This document shows positions 34,701-45,272 of a DNA stretch of 64,000 bases, piece after piece. A model generated the notes under the pieces. It was not told the DNA's origin, did not search any database, and saw only the letters and a program-made list of their open reading frames with translations. Each line of letters starts with the position of its first letter. Positions within the stretch are counted from its first letter, which is position 1. This DNA is from Dysidea avara. Taxonomy: Eukaryota; Porifera; Demospongiae; Dictyoceratida; Dysideidae. A program made the translations under genes and the position numbers. The stretch spans positions 2,918,946 through 2,982,945 of the forward strand of contig NC_089284.1 in assembly GCF_963678975.1 (NCBI RefSeq), in the 5' to 3' direction.

Positions 34701-37700
34701 ACAGGAAGCTGAAACAACAGATGGTCGACCAAGTAAGAAGATCAATGTTTCAACTCCTGTCGCACCTCATGCTAAGAAAGAAGATTTTTCAGTATACCCT
34801 TCTGACCACAAAATGCAGCAAACAAAAAACCTCGAAATGCAGCAAGCAAAGGACCAGCAAGCAAAAGAACACAAAATGCAGCAAGCTAAGGTTAGTGCTT
34901 ATTACTACTGTAGCATTGTAAATTGAACCACTGCTTGCCTGCTGTGAGTTCACATCTGGTTTCTTGAAATTGTGAAAGGAAATTTTAGGGAGTATGGAAA
35001 TGTCAGAACAACCCAGATCAGCCGGAACAGTGTTATTTTTGCGATTGGGTCACGTGCAAATATTAGCATGCCACAGATTATATAGACTCCATTGTGGAAT
35101 AAACAAAATTTTTCTGCTAATATGTTCTATAGCATTTAGATAATCCTTGCTTGTAACTAGCTCTGCAAGGTACACGATAAATCAACAGGAGAGTGAGCAT
35201 TAATTAGAATTTACATAACTTTGCATCCTAGAACTACCTACTGTAGCCATCTTACCTATACTCCATACCCTTAACTAAAGGATTTAAAAACCTTTGAAAG
35301 AAAATGCAACTTCTAGCTAGTACTATGCTAACTTACCACTTGGCACAGTCCATTAATGTGACTTCTAATAAATTAGGTCGCTGACCACAAGTAGGCCGGT
35401 TAGCTTGTGCAAGTGTAACCAACTATGTCTTGGGATTGTAATGATTCTTAAGATAAAATTTTGGCTGAGAAAGATTGCATGTCCTAAGATTAATTGTTTA
35501 GCGTATCCCAATCAACACTCACTCGTGTTTTTCGTGGTGTACCCTACGGAGTTGTTACAAGTAAGGATAACATAAATGTTTTAGAGCATAATATTTGTTT
35601 ATTTTACTGTGGAAACTTTATTATCTGTGGCATGCTAGTGTTTGCACGTGAAATAACAATGTTCCGGCTGATCTGGGTTGTTCCGGCGTTCCAGGTTTTC
35701 CATACTACCAAAGTTTTATGTCTGTGTGTTTTCTGTATCTGCTGTATCCCACGTAATCAGAAAGTTTGAAATTAAATCCAGTGAATAGCAGGGATTCAGT
35801 GAATAGAAAGGATCCAGTGAATAGCAGGGATCCAGTGAGTAGCAGGGATCCAGTGAATAGCAGGGATCCAGTGAATAGCAGGGATCCAGTGAATAGTAGG
35901 GATCCAGTGAATAGCAGGGATTCAGTGAATAGAAAGGATCCAGTGAATAGCAGGGATCCAGTGAATAGCAGGGATCCAGTGAATAGCAGGGAATGAGGGA
36001 TCTATGCTATAGTGTAGCTATGTAGGAAAATTTCCTGTGATTATAATCCAAGAGTAGAACAGGACTGCAAAGTGCTCTAGTGAAATAATTTTCATTCTAA
36101 AGTAGCAGATCATAATGATGCAACAGCACATTGTAATCATTTATAATAGATTGTGCTGTTGTCATGAAAGTCATGATCACCACACATCATTGTCATCACT
36201 GTAAGTCTAATTTCTCCATAATAGTAGTACTTTTATCATGAATCATACCATAGCAAGCAATGAACTAATTATTATGTACTGTGTCCCTTTACTCCCCATC
36301 CTTTACTTTGAGATTATTTGAAATACTTGAAATACTTTCAGTAGTTGCATAATGTTTTATTGAGTGCTTGTGGGGTTGTTCTTATGATGTAATGCCATCA
36401 TTTGGCTACTGTATAGTACATGGATCCTTACTTTATATAATCTAATGAGTTGTAATGTTGCTATGGTAGATATGTCTGACAGTTCTGTCAGTATATAATG
36501 GTGACTGCAGTTAATCTCTCTGCTATTTTGATTTCCTGGTACAGTCATGCCACGCAATAATACCATACAGTATGATAGTACTGTATGTTAAGAATCATGA
36601 GGTTTGCATGTACTTTTTCACAAACAAAAAAAATTGACCAGAAACCAGCCTCACAATACCTACATGGTGCCTTTGCATATTGGTTAGCAGCACAAAAATG
36701 TCTTCAAAGAATCAGAGTGACCAAAGCACTTCCATTAGGTTGCCAAGGATTTTATTTATTTTTATTTAACAGAATTTTTTTACTGACTAACTGCCTGCCC
36801 GCCTGCCTGATTGATGCCTTCAGACAAGTATAACTCAATAACGGCTAAGGTGATTTTTCACTGCTAGATGCTGCTTCAACCTGACAGGTGCTTTTTGACA
36901 CACTATATAATTTTCCGTTTCTTTTCCTGACAGCGCAAGTTGTTGATTCGTGATAGCACATGATGGCTTCCTGTGGTGAACATCCCTGTAATTGTCTGTA
37001 TCAACTTTGTGTGATCGCTGCATTGTAGTAAAACTAATTATATTTGGCAACTGTCTGTTCCTTTTCATGGTACCATATTAGCACTTCAAATAATTTTGAG
37101 GTTCTATAGTACACATGGGCTGGTAAAAAAAGGTAGGTCTAACCCACAATATAAAGCTGTGTGTCATCAATATATCATACCATGTTTTGAACTGGTTGGG
37201 CATCAAATTGCTAATACTGTATGGCAGTTTATATGTCCAAGGTCCAAAATTTGTGAATTGAAGCTTAACTCACAATAATTTCAGATAGCAGACTGAATTT
37301 CTTATATTTTTTGAGTGAGTAGAGTTTTGCCTATTTGTAACTTTGCCATAGTATCCAAAGAGATGTATAGAAATACGGAGAGATCATTCGTGGCTCACAC
37401 CCACAGAAATTTATGCTGGAGACTGTAAAAATTTGGATCCTGCAACAATAATCTGCTGTACAGTAAACCTCAAGCCACGCCTTTTTTTAAATGCCCACAC
37501 CAAATTGGCATGCCATCATATGTCATAACTGAACTTTAGCCTCACCATAACTTGTAAAACGTGATTTATAGCAAGATGTGCTAGTGCTGAAATGGACACG
37601 CCCACATAGGTCCACATCATGTATTTCACTACTCATCATTTCTACTTTTTATTGTTTGGACCCCTACTTCACTTTTAAGGTACAGTGTAGTAAGATGTCT

Positions 37701-40700
37701 CTAGGATGATTTTTAAAGGTGACATTTTAGGCAGCACACATCACTTTAGAGGTGATCCCAACTTAAACGGTATAGCAAACAGTACTACCATACTGCTTGA
37801 TACAAACGTGTGACTGTTTGATTGCAATATCATACATGGCTGTTGTATTAATGTGACTGTTTTATTAGTATCTTGATCTTGCTGCTGAGCCTCTGGTAGA
37901 GGTATACTAGAGATGTACTGACAGATAAATCTTTGATTTAAGACATTCCAATATACTGAGTCTAAACACCGATACTGATACACCAATACAACAAAGTATA
38001 GGTTACAGGAAGCTTGATAAAGTTAAAAATTTTAACTTTTTGCTATTTGTACCCTTAACATAGTTCAAAATGATGACACACAACATATAGAAATGGAACT
38101 GCACAACTTAAAGTGATAAGGTCCCTTACATGGTTTTTTGCAATGGCTTTTAGTTTGCAATCACAGAAGATTTGGCCAGAATGACAACTACCATTCCCAG
38201 GGATTATGGTTGCAGTTAATAACACACTTTACTATTGTGGTACTTTCTTTGTTGTGTGTCTTACCCATGTAGGCTGCCAAAGCTGCACTTGATCAACCAA
38301 ATAAGAGTGGTGTTTCACCTCCTGTTGTGCCTGATGTTAAGAAACAAGACTTTTATGTAACTCCTCTTCATCACCAAGATACTCAGCAAACAATGGTGAG
38401 TAGCATTGCAGGTTTTTGCAATTGAGTTCGTCACCTTTGCAATTGACTTCGTCCTGTTTGCAGTAGAGTTCGTCACCTTTGCAGTAGAATTCGTCCTGTT
38501 TGCAATTGAATTCGTTGGTTTTGCAATTGATTTTGTCGCTTTTGCATTAGAATTTGTTGCGTTTGCACAAGAATTTGTCATAACTACATTGACTGCAAGA
38601 AACCAGCTGTTCATCACAAGGTGAATCATTTTTGCCATGGAGAATAGCACTTGAGACACTAGAGAGTAATTGAAGTTGGTTATACGCAAAGCCATTAGTT
38701 GTCTGTCAAGTTAATAGCTTGCTTGCAAGTGACCACACCCATCGCCAATAGTAAAGCACAGTTGCGAATGTTGCTGAAGAAGCTGTAGCAGAAAAATTAT
38801 TGCCTTATAAAGAGTTGTTTACAACAGTTGTACTTCAACAAGATCATGGAGTAGCTGCTACATCTTGTTTTCGTGTTTATAGTAGAGCGGGTAAGCAACA
38901 AATTTTGATGAAATTGTTCACTTTGTGATAAAAGCACCAAATTTCTGTGGAAGTTGAGTAAGGTATACTAGATCATTTGAGATATGTTGCCACATCAAAC
39001 TCATTGCCTTAGGGCATGTTTTGAAACTTTAAAACTGGGCTATAAGCCTATTTCTAACAGACCAAGAAACCATACAAGTACATTCAGAATCTTTGTTTTT
39101 GCTTAAATCACATGGAAGTATTTCAAATTTGTAGGTGCAATCAAAAATCTTCAAAATGTGGTAAAACAAACTGTTTTTTGAACACTTCTAATGGAGCCAA
39201 TATTTTAGTGTTAAAAGTACAGGCACAATCCAGTAGAAATAATATGCTGCATATCTATGGCTTCATATACCATGACCCTCCGTGCTTCTTAACATGGCAA
39301 GCTAATGACCTGGATGGACACCTCCCTTGATCAGCTTTTGGATACGACCATCCCTTGCTCATCTATGCAAAGTTTCAGTATATTTCCTATGGAGCACTTT
39401 ATGGCTTCCACAATACATTTTCTATTGATTTTACTTGTCAGGTTCTTTGAGCTTGATATGATTGGTAATTTTAATGGCACCGTATCTAATATAAAATTGT
39501 GTGAATTAAGCGAATGTTGTACCAAGTTTGGTGCTTTTATTAAAAAGGGAAAGATTTTTTCGCTTAGCTGCTCTACTATTACTGCAACTGCCAATCTTGT
39601 CACAGACGAACTCTTGTGCAAATGTGACAAAATCAATTGCAAAACCAACGAATTCAATTTCAAACGGGACAAATTCCACTGCAAAGGCGACGAACTCTAC
39701 TGCAATTGGGACGAAGTCAATTGCAAAAACTTTTAATATATATCACAAATACTAATAGGGATCACAGTAATAATGACACCAAAACAACGATATACTCTTC
39801 ACTAAATAGTAATTTTAATTGTACTTCACAATCTTCATAATAGTATTTTTCTTTGGAGCTCAAGCATTGCAAATTTCACTTTCAATCATAGATTTGCTAT
39901 TCCCTTCTAAGCATATTGCAGCCAACAAGTCACCCAAGCCAACACAAATTCAACTACTCCATTTATTTTATAAGCATGCCTAAAAGAATTTGATTATGGG
40001 AGATACTTGTAGACACGTTTGTTATGATGATTGATATCATAGAAAATTTTAGAGACTATAATAATAATAATATTATGATGTCCGATGTATATAAAATGTC
40101 TGTGTCTGCCCTCATGTCCATGATTTAAAAACCTCAGCTTTGCCTTGATTTTTGAAAACTGCACTTTAATCTACATTTGATGTCATGAGTATGTGAGCAT
40201 GTTGCCATACGTTTTTATTCAACATTTTCTCTTAGGAACCACCTCCTGTTGTGGATGCTTTACAGGCTCAAGGACATTCTATTACATGGATGACTTGTGC
40301 TAACTTGCCATATTCGTTTTATGATGCATCAGTTGCAGTTGATGGTGAGGCTGTGTACGTCACTGCAGGAGGGGCACCTTCTAGTATCACTAAGAATGTG
40401 ATCTACTGTTACAATATTGGAACTGACAAATGGAACACCCTTCCTAAGCCTGGTCATGACTGTGGCATACTTCAGATGGTGGGTGGCAAGCTGGTCATAT
40501 TTGGTGGGGAAGATCCTGTTAACTATACTGTGCTTAACAAGGTGTCTACATATAACAAAGACAGCCAGATTTGGGATAGCCACTTTCCCAATATGTTAAA
40601 CAGAAGATTCTTACCAGGAGTTACTGTGCACCAGGAATATGTGATTGTTATGGGAGGATTAAGTAGTTTAGACAAATACTATGATAGCATTGAAATGTTG

Positions 40701-41207
40701 AACTGGCAGCAGCCATCTTCGTGGATTGAAATCTCCATTCATCTGCCTCATCCAATGGGAGCCATTAAGCCTACAATTTCAGGCAAGTACTTGATCATCA
40801 TTGGATATGAGCAGAAAGGATTTCGATATAACACAACCTACCAGATACTATTTGACACTCTAAGATTGTCATATAACCAACGAATCCCACAAGGTGATCA
40901 TTGGAAACACTTACCAAATGCTCCATACTACTTTACAGCCACCGTTCCTTATTCCAACCCACCACTGATTATTGGCGGTGATGCTAAAAATGTTCCTACA
41001 GCTGATATTTGCTTTCTTGACATATCAAAGTCATCTTGGGTAAAAGTTGATTCCCTTAACATTGCCAGAAAACAAGTCGGAGTTGCGGCCATCAACAGCA
41101 CTACAATAATTGTGATAGGAGGAAGTGTTAAAGGAGGAAGTTCTGAAGCTAACAAGCAATCCTCTTTGCCAACTGTGGAGATTGGATATATTTTACCTAA
41201 TAATTAA
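27850..41207 (+). CDS. Kinase-Kelch fusion gene 1 (whole gene, 4 exons)
   Basis: Joined exons 27850-28734, 34705-34890, 38273-38395 and 40236-41207 are all phase 0 and give 721 residues: kinase (1-295), linker (296-398), six-bladed Kelch propeller (399-721). The introns are large (6.0, 3.4 and 1.8 kb) and full of mobile elements. The architecture and its repetition in the next gene suggest a lineage-specific family in which the Kelch propeller recruits substrates or binds a scaffold; that role is inferred. An extra small exon in the first intron cannot be excluded. Splicing is predicted from sites and phase only. Confidence 0.75.
28925..29465 (+). repeat. Dispersed repeat family R1, copy 1
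   Basis: Begins TTAGGGATCATGAAG. Shares with copies at 33060-33560 and 36600-37070 a GAATTTTAT…CTGACT…TGATGCCT core and the segment CTGACAGCGCAAG. Ends in AAAGTGTAATGGCCAC. Inverted copies lie at 33990-34470, 50690-51010 and 54948-55855. Non-coding in all copies. Confidence 0.6.
29600..30290. mobile_element. Inverted-repeat MITE in intron 1
   Basis: Arms of about 100 bp: ACAAGTAGAAGGAAAAATTT…GGATTAGGGATCAAAG… at about 29606-29710 pairs with CTTTGATCCCTAATCCAACTT…CTTCTACTTGT ending near 30287. A shorter relative lies at 33685-33915. Confidence 0.7.
30797..30955. repeat. Long near-perfect hairpin 1
   Basis: Arms of about 73 bp: TAGACATAGCAGTACATGGA…ACATATAAA…TTTATAAGAA pairs with its complement ending at about 30953, around a loop TGCACTCC. 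Lies inside the hAT-like element. Confidence 0.85.
30968..31052. repeat. Long near-perfect hairpin 2
   Basis: Arms of about 37 bp: TTTTATATCTGTTGAAAGGT…CATGTCTTGTAAA pairs with TTTACAAGACATG…CCTTTCAACAGATATAAAA, with a loop of about 10 bp. Placed directly after hairpin 1. Confidence 0.85.
31362..32093. mobile_element. Mutator-like MITE with 9-bp duplication, nested
   Basis: 732 bp with termini ATAGATAATATATCCCCTGG and its near-complement, flanked by GATTCAACC (31353-31361 and 32094-32102). It interrupts the right arm of the hAT-like element, whose arm continues without gap when the MITE and one duplication copy are removed. Confidence 0.8.
33060..33560 (+). repeat. Dispersed repeat family R1, copy 2
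   Basis: Same orientation and order of blocks as copy 1, more diverged; ends GAAGTGAAATGGCCAC. Confidence 0.55.
33685..33915. mobile_element. Short relative of the 29600-30290 MITE
   Basis: About 230 bp. ACAAGTACAAGTTAGGAATT…ATTAGGGATCAAAG and an imperfect complementary right end; the interior shares GCAGGTATAGG…CTTCCCTTG with the larger copy. Confidence 0.6.
33990..34470 (-). repeat. Dispersed repeat family R1, inverted copy
   Basis: Shares GTGAAAAAATCAAGCC…TAGCCGTTATTGAGTTAT and a GATCCGTA-type end with the copies at 50690 and 54948. The open frames over it are not conserved in frame between copies. Confidence 0.55.
34475..34650. repeat. Tandem segments resembling pogo/mariner MITE ends
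   Basis: TATAGTGGAACGACACTTG…AGGACACCT and repeated AGGACACTTGG blocks, the pattern of short elements with CAGTGGAACCTC-type termini. Boundaries are unclear. Confidence 0.35.
34705..34890 (+). CDS. Kinase-Kelch gene 1, exon 2: linker
   Basis: 186 nt, 62 codons, phase 0 on both sides, between acceptor CATCATACAG and donor AAG|GTTAGT. Encodes EAETTDGRPSKKINVSTP…, then a Gln/Lys/Met-rich stretch with KMQQ and EMQQAKDQQAKE repeats, likely helical or coiled coil. The segment STPVAPHAKKEDFSVYP is echoed in exon 3, implying exon duplication. Confidence 0.65.
35779..35995 (+). repeat. 18-bp minisatellite
   Basis: About twelve tandem copies of GTGAATAGCAGGGATCCA with single-base variants (GATTCA, AGAAAG, GTGAGTAG). 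Because 18 is a multiple of three it stays open as a VNSRDP hexapeptide repeat, but it lies in intron 2 with no splice sites and is not regarded as coding. Confidence 0.9.
36600..37070 (+). repeat. Dispersed repeat family R1, copy 3
   Basis: Contains ACCAGAAACCAGCCTCACAA, the ATTTAACAGAATTTTT…CTGACT block, TGATGCCTTCAGACAAGTAT and CTGACAGCGCAAG in the same order as copy 1. Confidence 0.6.
38273..38395 (+). CDS. Kinase-Kelch gene 1, exon 3: linker
   Basis: 123 nt, 41 codons, phase 0, between acceptor ACCCATGTAG and donor ATG|GTGAGT. Encodes AAKAALDQPNKSG, then VSPPVVPDVKKQDFYVTP…. The latter aligns with exon 2 (VSTPVAPHAKKEDFSVYP) and with EPPPVVDAL at the start of exon 4, so the linker grew by exon duplication. 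No catalytic or folded domain recognised. Confidence 0.65.
38405..38590 (+). repeat. 21-bp minisatellite, forward array
   Basis: About eight to nine copies of TTTGCAATTGAGTTCGTCAC plus one base, with variants. Open as FAIEFVT heptapeptides on the plus strand and as (T/A)NS(I/T)AK heptapeptides on the minus strand. Lies in intron 3, just past the exon 3 donor. Confidence 0.9.
38591..39600. other. Spacer between inverted 21-bp arrays
   Basis: About 1 kb of intronic sequence bracketed by inverted minisatellites. No transposase or exon recognised. With the arrays it may be one mobile element with repeat-built termini. Confidence 0.35.
39601..39735 (-). repeat. 21-bp minisatellite, inverted array
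   Basis: About six copies of the complement of the forward unit (GACGAAGTCAATTGCAAAA type). The outermost unit AGTTTTTGCAATTGACTTCG (minus strand) matches the outermost unit of the forward array GGTTTTTGCAATTGAGTTCG. Confidence 0.85.
40236..41207 (+). CDS. Kinase-Kelch gene 1, exon 4: Kelch propeller
   Basis: 324 codons including the stop, following acceptor TCTCTTAG in phase 0. Six Kelch-type repeats are recognisable by their strand-ending Gly pairs: TAGGAP, IFGGED, VMGGLS, a degenerate IIGYEQ, IIGGDA and VIGGSV. Conserved downstream aromatic positions are present (DKWNTLP, SQIWDSHFP, DHWKHLP, SSWVKV). Six blades suffice for a closed beta-propeller, a protein-interaction fold. The start WMTCANLP matches WQQCANLP of gene 2. 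An AATAAA occurs at about 41691-41696 as a possible poly(A) signal. Confidence 0.85.
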   Translation, partial: EPPPVVDALQAQGHSITWMTCANLPYSFYDASVAVDGEAVYVTAGGAPSSITKNVIYCYNIGTDKWNTLPKPGHDCGILQMVGGKLVIFGGEDPVNYTVLNKVSTYNKDSQIWDSHFPNMLNRRFLPGVTVHQEYVIVMGGLSSLDKYYDSIEMLNWQQPSSWIEISIHLPHPMGAIKPTISGKYLIIIGYEQKGFRYNTTYQILFDTLRLSYNQRIPQGDHWKHLPNAPYYFTATVPYSNPPLIIGGDAKNVPTADICFLDISKSSWVKVDSLNIARKQVGVAAINSTTIIVIGGSVKGGSSEANKQSSLPTVEIGYILPNN

Positions 41208-44200
41208 CTTTGTAATAGCATTGCAATGGTATAGTGTGTGTATAGTTTGCTGGTATTTACTAACTGTTGAACTGCTTTATTTTTCAACCCGCTATAACTG
41301 CATCCATTATAATATAATTATAACGATGTGTTGATGATGCATGGCTTTAATCCATTTGCTGTGTGATATGAGCTGAGCTCTGAGAAAACAGCTAAAATGA
41401 AAAGTGGATTTTTTCAAGAGAAATAACATTTCAGCCAACAAGATTAGTGGTGAATCTGGTGACAGTGAAGGTGTGAAGAACAGATGTAGTTTGGTTCCAA
41501 TATATATAAGTTTGGAAAATAGATGGCACTTCTATGGCTTCATCACAAGAAATTTGTGTAGATTTTGATTGGTCGTAAATGTTGTGTCACACATGAACTG
41601 GCTCAGCTCAATGTGTACATACTTCAGTACAACAAACCTTGGTCACTATTATGGTTGTACTGTAGGTGGTACGGGGTGATATTAAATATACAATAAACAG
41701 CCTATAAACAATAGTACTATAGACATGTAGCTACAGATGTTAATAACATTGTGAGGGCAAGTCTGAGCGGGTTATAACTGTGATTTATGATCAGCATATA
41801 GCTAGTAGTGTTCTGCGATACAGTGCATTTTGCGTATCACCATCAATAAACTGTTCGATACAATACTATAATGAAGTGGTCATGACTAGTTATGACTGCT
41901 AATAGCTGTAACAATATCCAATTTATCTGTACCTTAAAGAGCTAACACTGATTTTCTACATTCATTGTGTATACAAATTTCTTAGTTTATTCAGTGAGTG
42001 ATGATGATAAACTACAATATTACAAATAGCTAGTGTGTTTAGTATGAAAGCACATCTCTACCTGGATACCTGCCTCTATTACACCACCCAGACAATTAGC
42101 TACTACAAACATTTTAATGCATGCTCCCACCCCACAAAGGCTTGTCCGGATTACTCCACATTTTGATGAGTTGTCAAGATGGCTAGTATCAGCAGATTAT
42201 TTACTGCTTAGTGGTACAGTTCTCTATACCTGAAGTATAACCATTTAGAAGACCCTGGTAAGAATATTTTAATTATCCATAACAGGCGTTAACAACACAA
42301 CAGCACTAATACACGTGCATTTGTATGGCTTCTCGTAACGTTGCATTTTGGTGCACAGGTAAATAGAGAGGCTTTCTATTTGAGTGTCTAGATCACTGTT
42401 ACAGTAACAGAGCAATCACTACTGTTTCTACATACTCTTATATGGATCATCAGCAATGATATATTATGCTTTGTGTTACCAACGATGTACATATCCTTAT
42501 ATGGATTGTCAGTAAATGATACCAATTATTCATCAATGATGTATGTACCCTTCATGGTGGCTCCAGCCCTTCCTTTTAGGAAGAATTAGCTATAGCTATC
42601 ACATTGATATGCCATTTAGGCCAATATTAGTTTACTACTCAAGAAAAAAAATTTGCTTAAAGGCAGACACATCACCTCTCTTTACTACACATTTACCTAA
42701 AATAAAGCTCAAACTGCCATCCAGCACTTTCATGCGTACTAAGTGCCTCTAGAAATAATTAATAGTTGTCATGTGGCAGGTGTTTAAGCTATTTATAGCT
42801 TTTGTATTGCCCAATGACTGATCACTACTATAAAATTTATGTACCTGTGATCATTCAAATGTAGTTCTTGGGTCATGCGTCCTTTTAATTTATTTCAGGT
42901 TAGTGGGTTATTGTGGTCAGCAAAAGTGACACAGTTTTAATGCTGACCACATGTGACAGACTATTATGCATGCATACATGTGATATACCATACAACAGAA
43001 AAATTTTGACGAATCCAGTTCTCCAGTGTAGTTATGCCTCTAAAATTTTATAAGTTACTGGTCTCACCTGCTATTATATACACATGTAAAGTTGTGCTGC
43101 TTCTCGCTGCATTTGTAAGGCGATGTTTGAATTTATCACTGTGGCATCTGTTCTGCTAGTCAAGGACACCATGTGGATGGACATGGACACCTTGATACAT
43201 AGCTATAAGTACTGCAAAATAGACATTCTTTGTGTAGGTTAATTAAAAGTGCAATGTCTCACTTCACACCTTGATTTTGCATGAATTGCTGTTACATGCA
43301 TAAGCACACACTTAGCGCACAAAAATTAGTACAAACAGAGGCGCATGTTCAGTAGAACTTTAATGAGTTAAATATTGATAACATAAACAATTTGTCAAAT
43401 TTTCCTCATCAAATTTCCTGTCATATGGTATATAGTGAGGTTTCATTAATTGCTGCACATATAGTTACATATCTTGATGAGTGTTTATTAGCCACTGCTT
43501 AATTGTAGAATGGTAACCCATCATACAAACCCTAGGGTTACTGGTATGTGCAAGTACGTCACACTTTTATTGTCCCCATGAACTTATGCAGCCTGGGAAA
43601 TGTGCTGAGTGGCTTGTAGTCAACAAGACCATTTTTAAAAAGTCATTCATGTGTCAAATGTGTTTGCTACTTTGATAAAGAGTTAATAATAGGAGAGCTC
43701 CCTTATTATTAACTCTTGCTTTGATGTTATCTTTTTCATGCTATATACTGTAGGAGCAGCTCTCCCTCAACAAAGCCAAGTTGACCGCAGCACAGAGCAC
43801 TGACATGAAAAAGTAGTGCAACAATATTTCTTCTCAATACTGTGTAATTAGAAGTAGAACCATCAACACTTGTAATATAATTGGTTACTATTCAGTGGCA
43901 GTGTAGTCACGAGCTTAGCACAACAAGCATGAACTAGCTATACTGCATGCATACTGCTGTTATTTGCGGCTTATTTCTATGCTCTAAGGTGCTAATCTAC
44001 ACATAGTAAGCAACCTGGAATTTCAAGCATGGTGTAGTATCACGTGAATCATAAGTCTGCTTATTCAGCTTTATGCCTATCTTTGTGATGATTGTAGGTA
44101 TCACTAATCCTTTCACTAGGTCTGAATCTGGCCTCTACTCTGGCACGTGATATATTTCCCACCGTCTATCTTAGTAGCCAAGTCTATTCAAAGTTGATTA

Positions 44201-45145
44201 ATGCTAGAAAAACTTATTTACTACTAAACAAAAACGAGAAGTCACCTTACCATGCTGTAATACAGCCTTGGGTTACAGGTTGGCTCCAGTCTTTTATAGA
44301 TTTCAGCAAAATATTTATCACGTGAGTACCATTTCTTATATTGAGTTGACGAAAAGTTTTCAATTGTGGGTTTAAATTTTACTTATAGGCAAAAACCTTG
44401 AGAATTCTTGAGATCTGGAGCGTGACCTTGAGAAATTAGTACCTAACCGTGAGACCTTGAGAGAAGGCCCAAAAACTTGAATCTCAAGGTAAAACCGTGA
44501 GAGTTGAGAGGTCTGCGATCTGCAACTATGGTCAAAGTTTTTACCTGCCAAAATTTTACTTTGACCTGTGACTTGACTGGTGACTTAGCAACGGCATTTT
44601 AGTACTTTTCGATTATGGGTTGGAAATTTTCACCCTTGACCATTGACTTGGCACGCCGGTGAATTTGGTGCTCTTGACCTTTGACTTAGACCGCACCTAC
44701 AGTGAGTGCCTGTGTATCACCCCCTTGCTGATATACATTATTGTGAGGCACTGTCCAGAATGTCTCGAACTGGGGCACTGAGATAGATGATATATTACTA
44801 TCTATGATATTAACAAATCCGAGAACAAATCAGTCCTACACAGAAAATTGTCACCAGTGCAGAGACCCCATTATAGGAAGGGTCATTTGACTGAATAAAA
44901 TTAGTGTCTGCATGTCATCCTGTCACAGATAGTAAACGAAAACTTATGTGCCCACCAGTAGCTAAATATGGCCCTGCCACTACACCAAGATGTCCTGCCC
45001 ACTTCAAAATCCTAAATGTTGTAGTTAGTGCCCACCTTGGTGGTCCATGGTTGTGTCATCTTATGCGATCATCCATCAGCTGTGATCACTCGACAATTCG
45101 AATATATAAACAAACATGAAAAAAATTGATGCGGTAATGTCGTAG
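41208..45145. other. Intergenic region between the two kinase-Kelch genes
   Basis: About 4 kb with no credible exon. It contains a short palindrome at 43679-43714 (GAGTTAATAATAGG and complement) and a cluster of CCTTGAG / TGACCTTG words at 44390-44700. Otherwise nothing recognised. Confidence 0.45.
44390..44700. repeat. Degenerate cluster of TGACCTTGA-like words
   Basis: Multiple occurrences of GTGACCTTGAG, GACCTTGAGAG, ATCTCAAGGT, TTTGACCTGTGACTTGACT, CTTGACCATTGACTTGG and CTTGACCTTTGACTT, about 600-900 bp upstream of gene 2. Could be a decayed tandem repeat or binding-site cluster. Confidence 0.45.
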
Positions 45146-45148
45146 TAT

Positions 45149-45192
45149 AGCGGCGCCCGACCCTAGCTAAGGTCGGGCGCCGCCAGACCAAC
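45149..45192. repeat. GC-rich palindrome upstream of gene 2
   Basis: GGCGCCCGACC-ctagcta-GGTCGGGCGCC, 80-120 bp before the start codon. The outer flank GCCAGACCA resembles the ends of the Mutator-like MITE at 3111-3394, so it may be a MITE remnant. It lies in the expected promoter region. Confidence 0.7.
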
Positions 45193-45272
45193 TAGGCATG
45201 CGCATTAATTGTAGACTAGCTCTAATACGTACTCGAGCCACATTTGCTGAGGAGTAACTAAGATAAAACTGA

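Larger units (their letters stand above)
28735..34704 (+). other. Intron 1 of kinase-Kelch gene 1
   Basis: About 6 kb starting GTATAT and ending CATCATACAG. It contains two copies of dispersed repeat family R1 and one inverted copy, an inverted-repeat MITE, a nested hAT-like/Mutator-like element and two long hairpins. Confidence 0.7.

Noticed and set aside
35779-35995. CRISPR array
   Set aside because: Direct tandem repeats without unique spacers, in eukaryotic DNA.
35766-35996. VNSRDP repeat protein
   Set aside because: 18-bp minisatellite inside an intron with no splice signals.
38315-38695. Repeat proteins with FAIEFVT or NSIAKPT heptads
   Set aside because: 21-bp minisatellite open on both strands. 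Part of the frame merely overlaps exon 3 of gene 1 in antisense.
39305-39736. 143-codon plus-strand frame
   Set aside because: Its last third is the inverted minisatellite, the rest has no recognisable domain, and it lies in intron 3 of gene 1.
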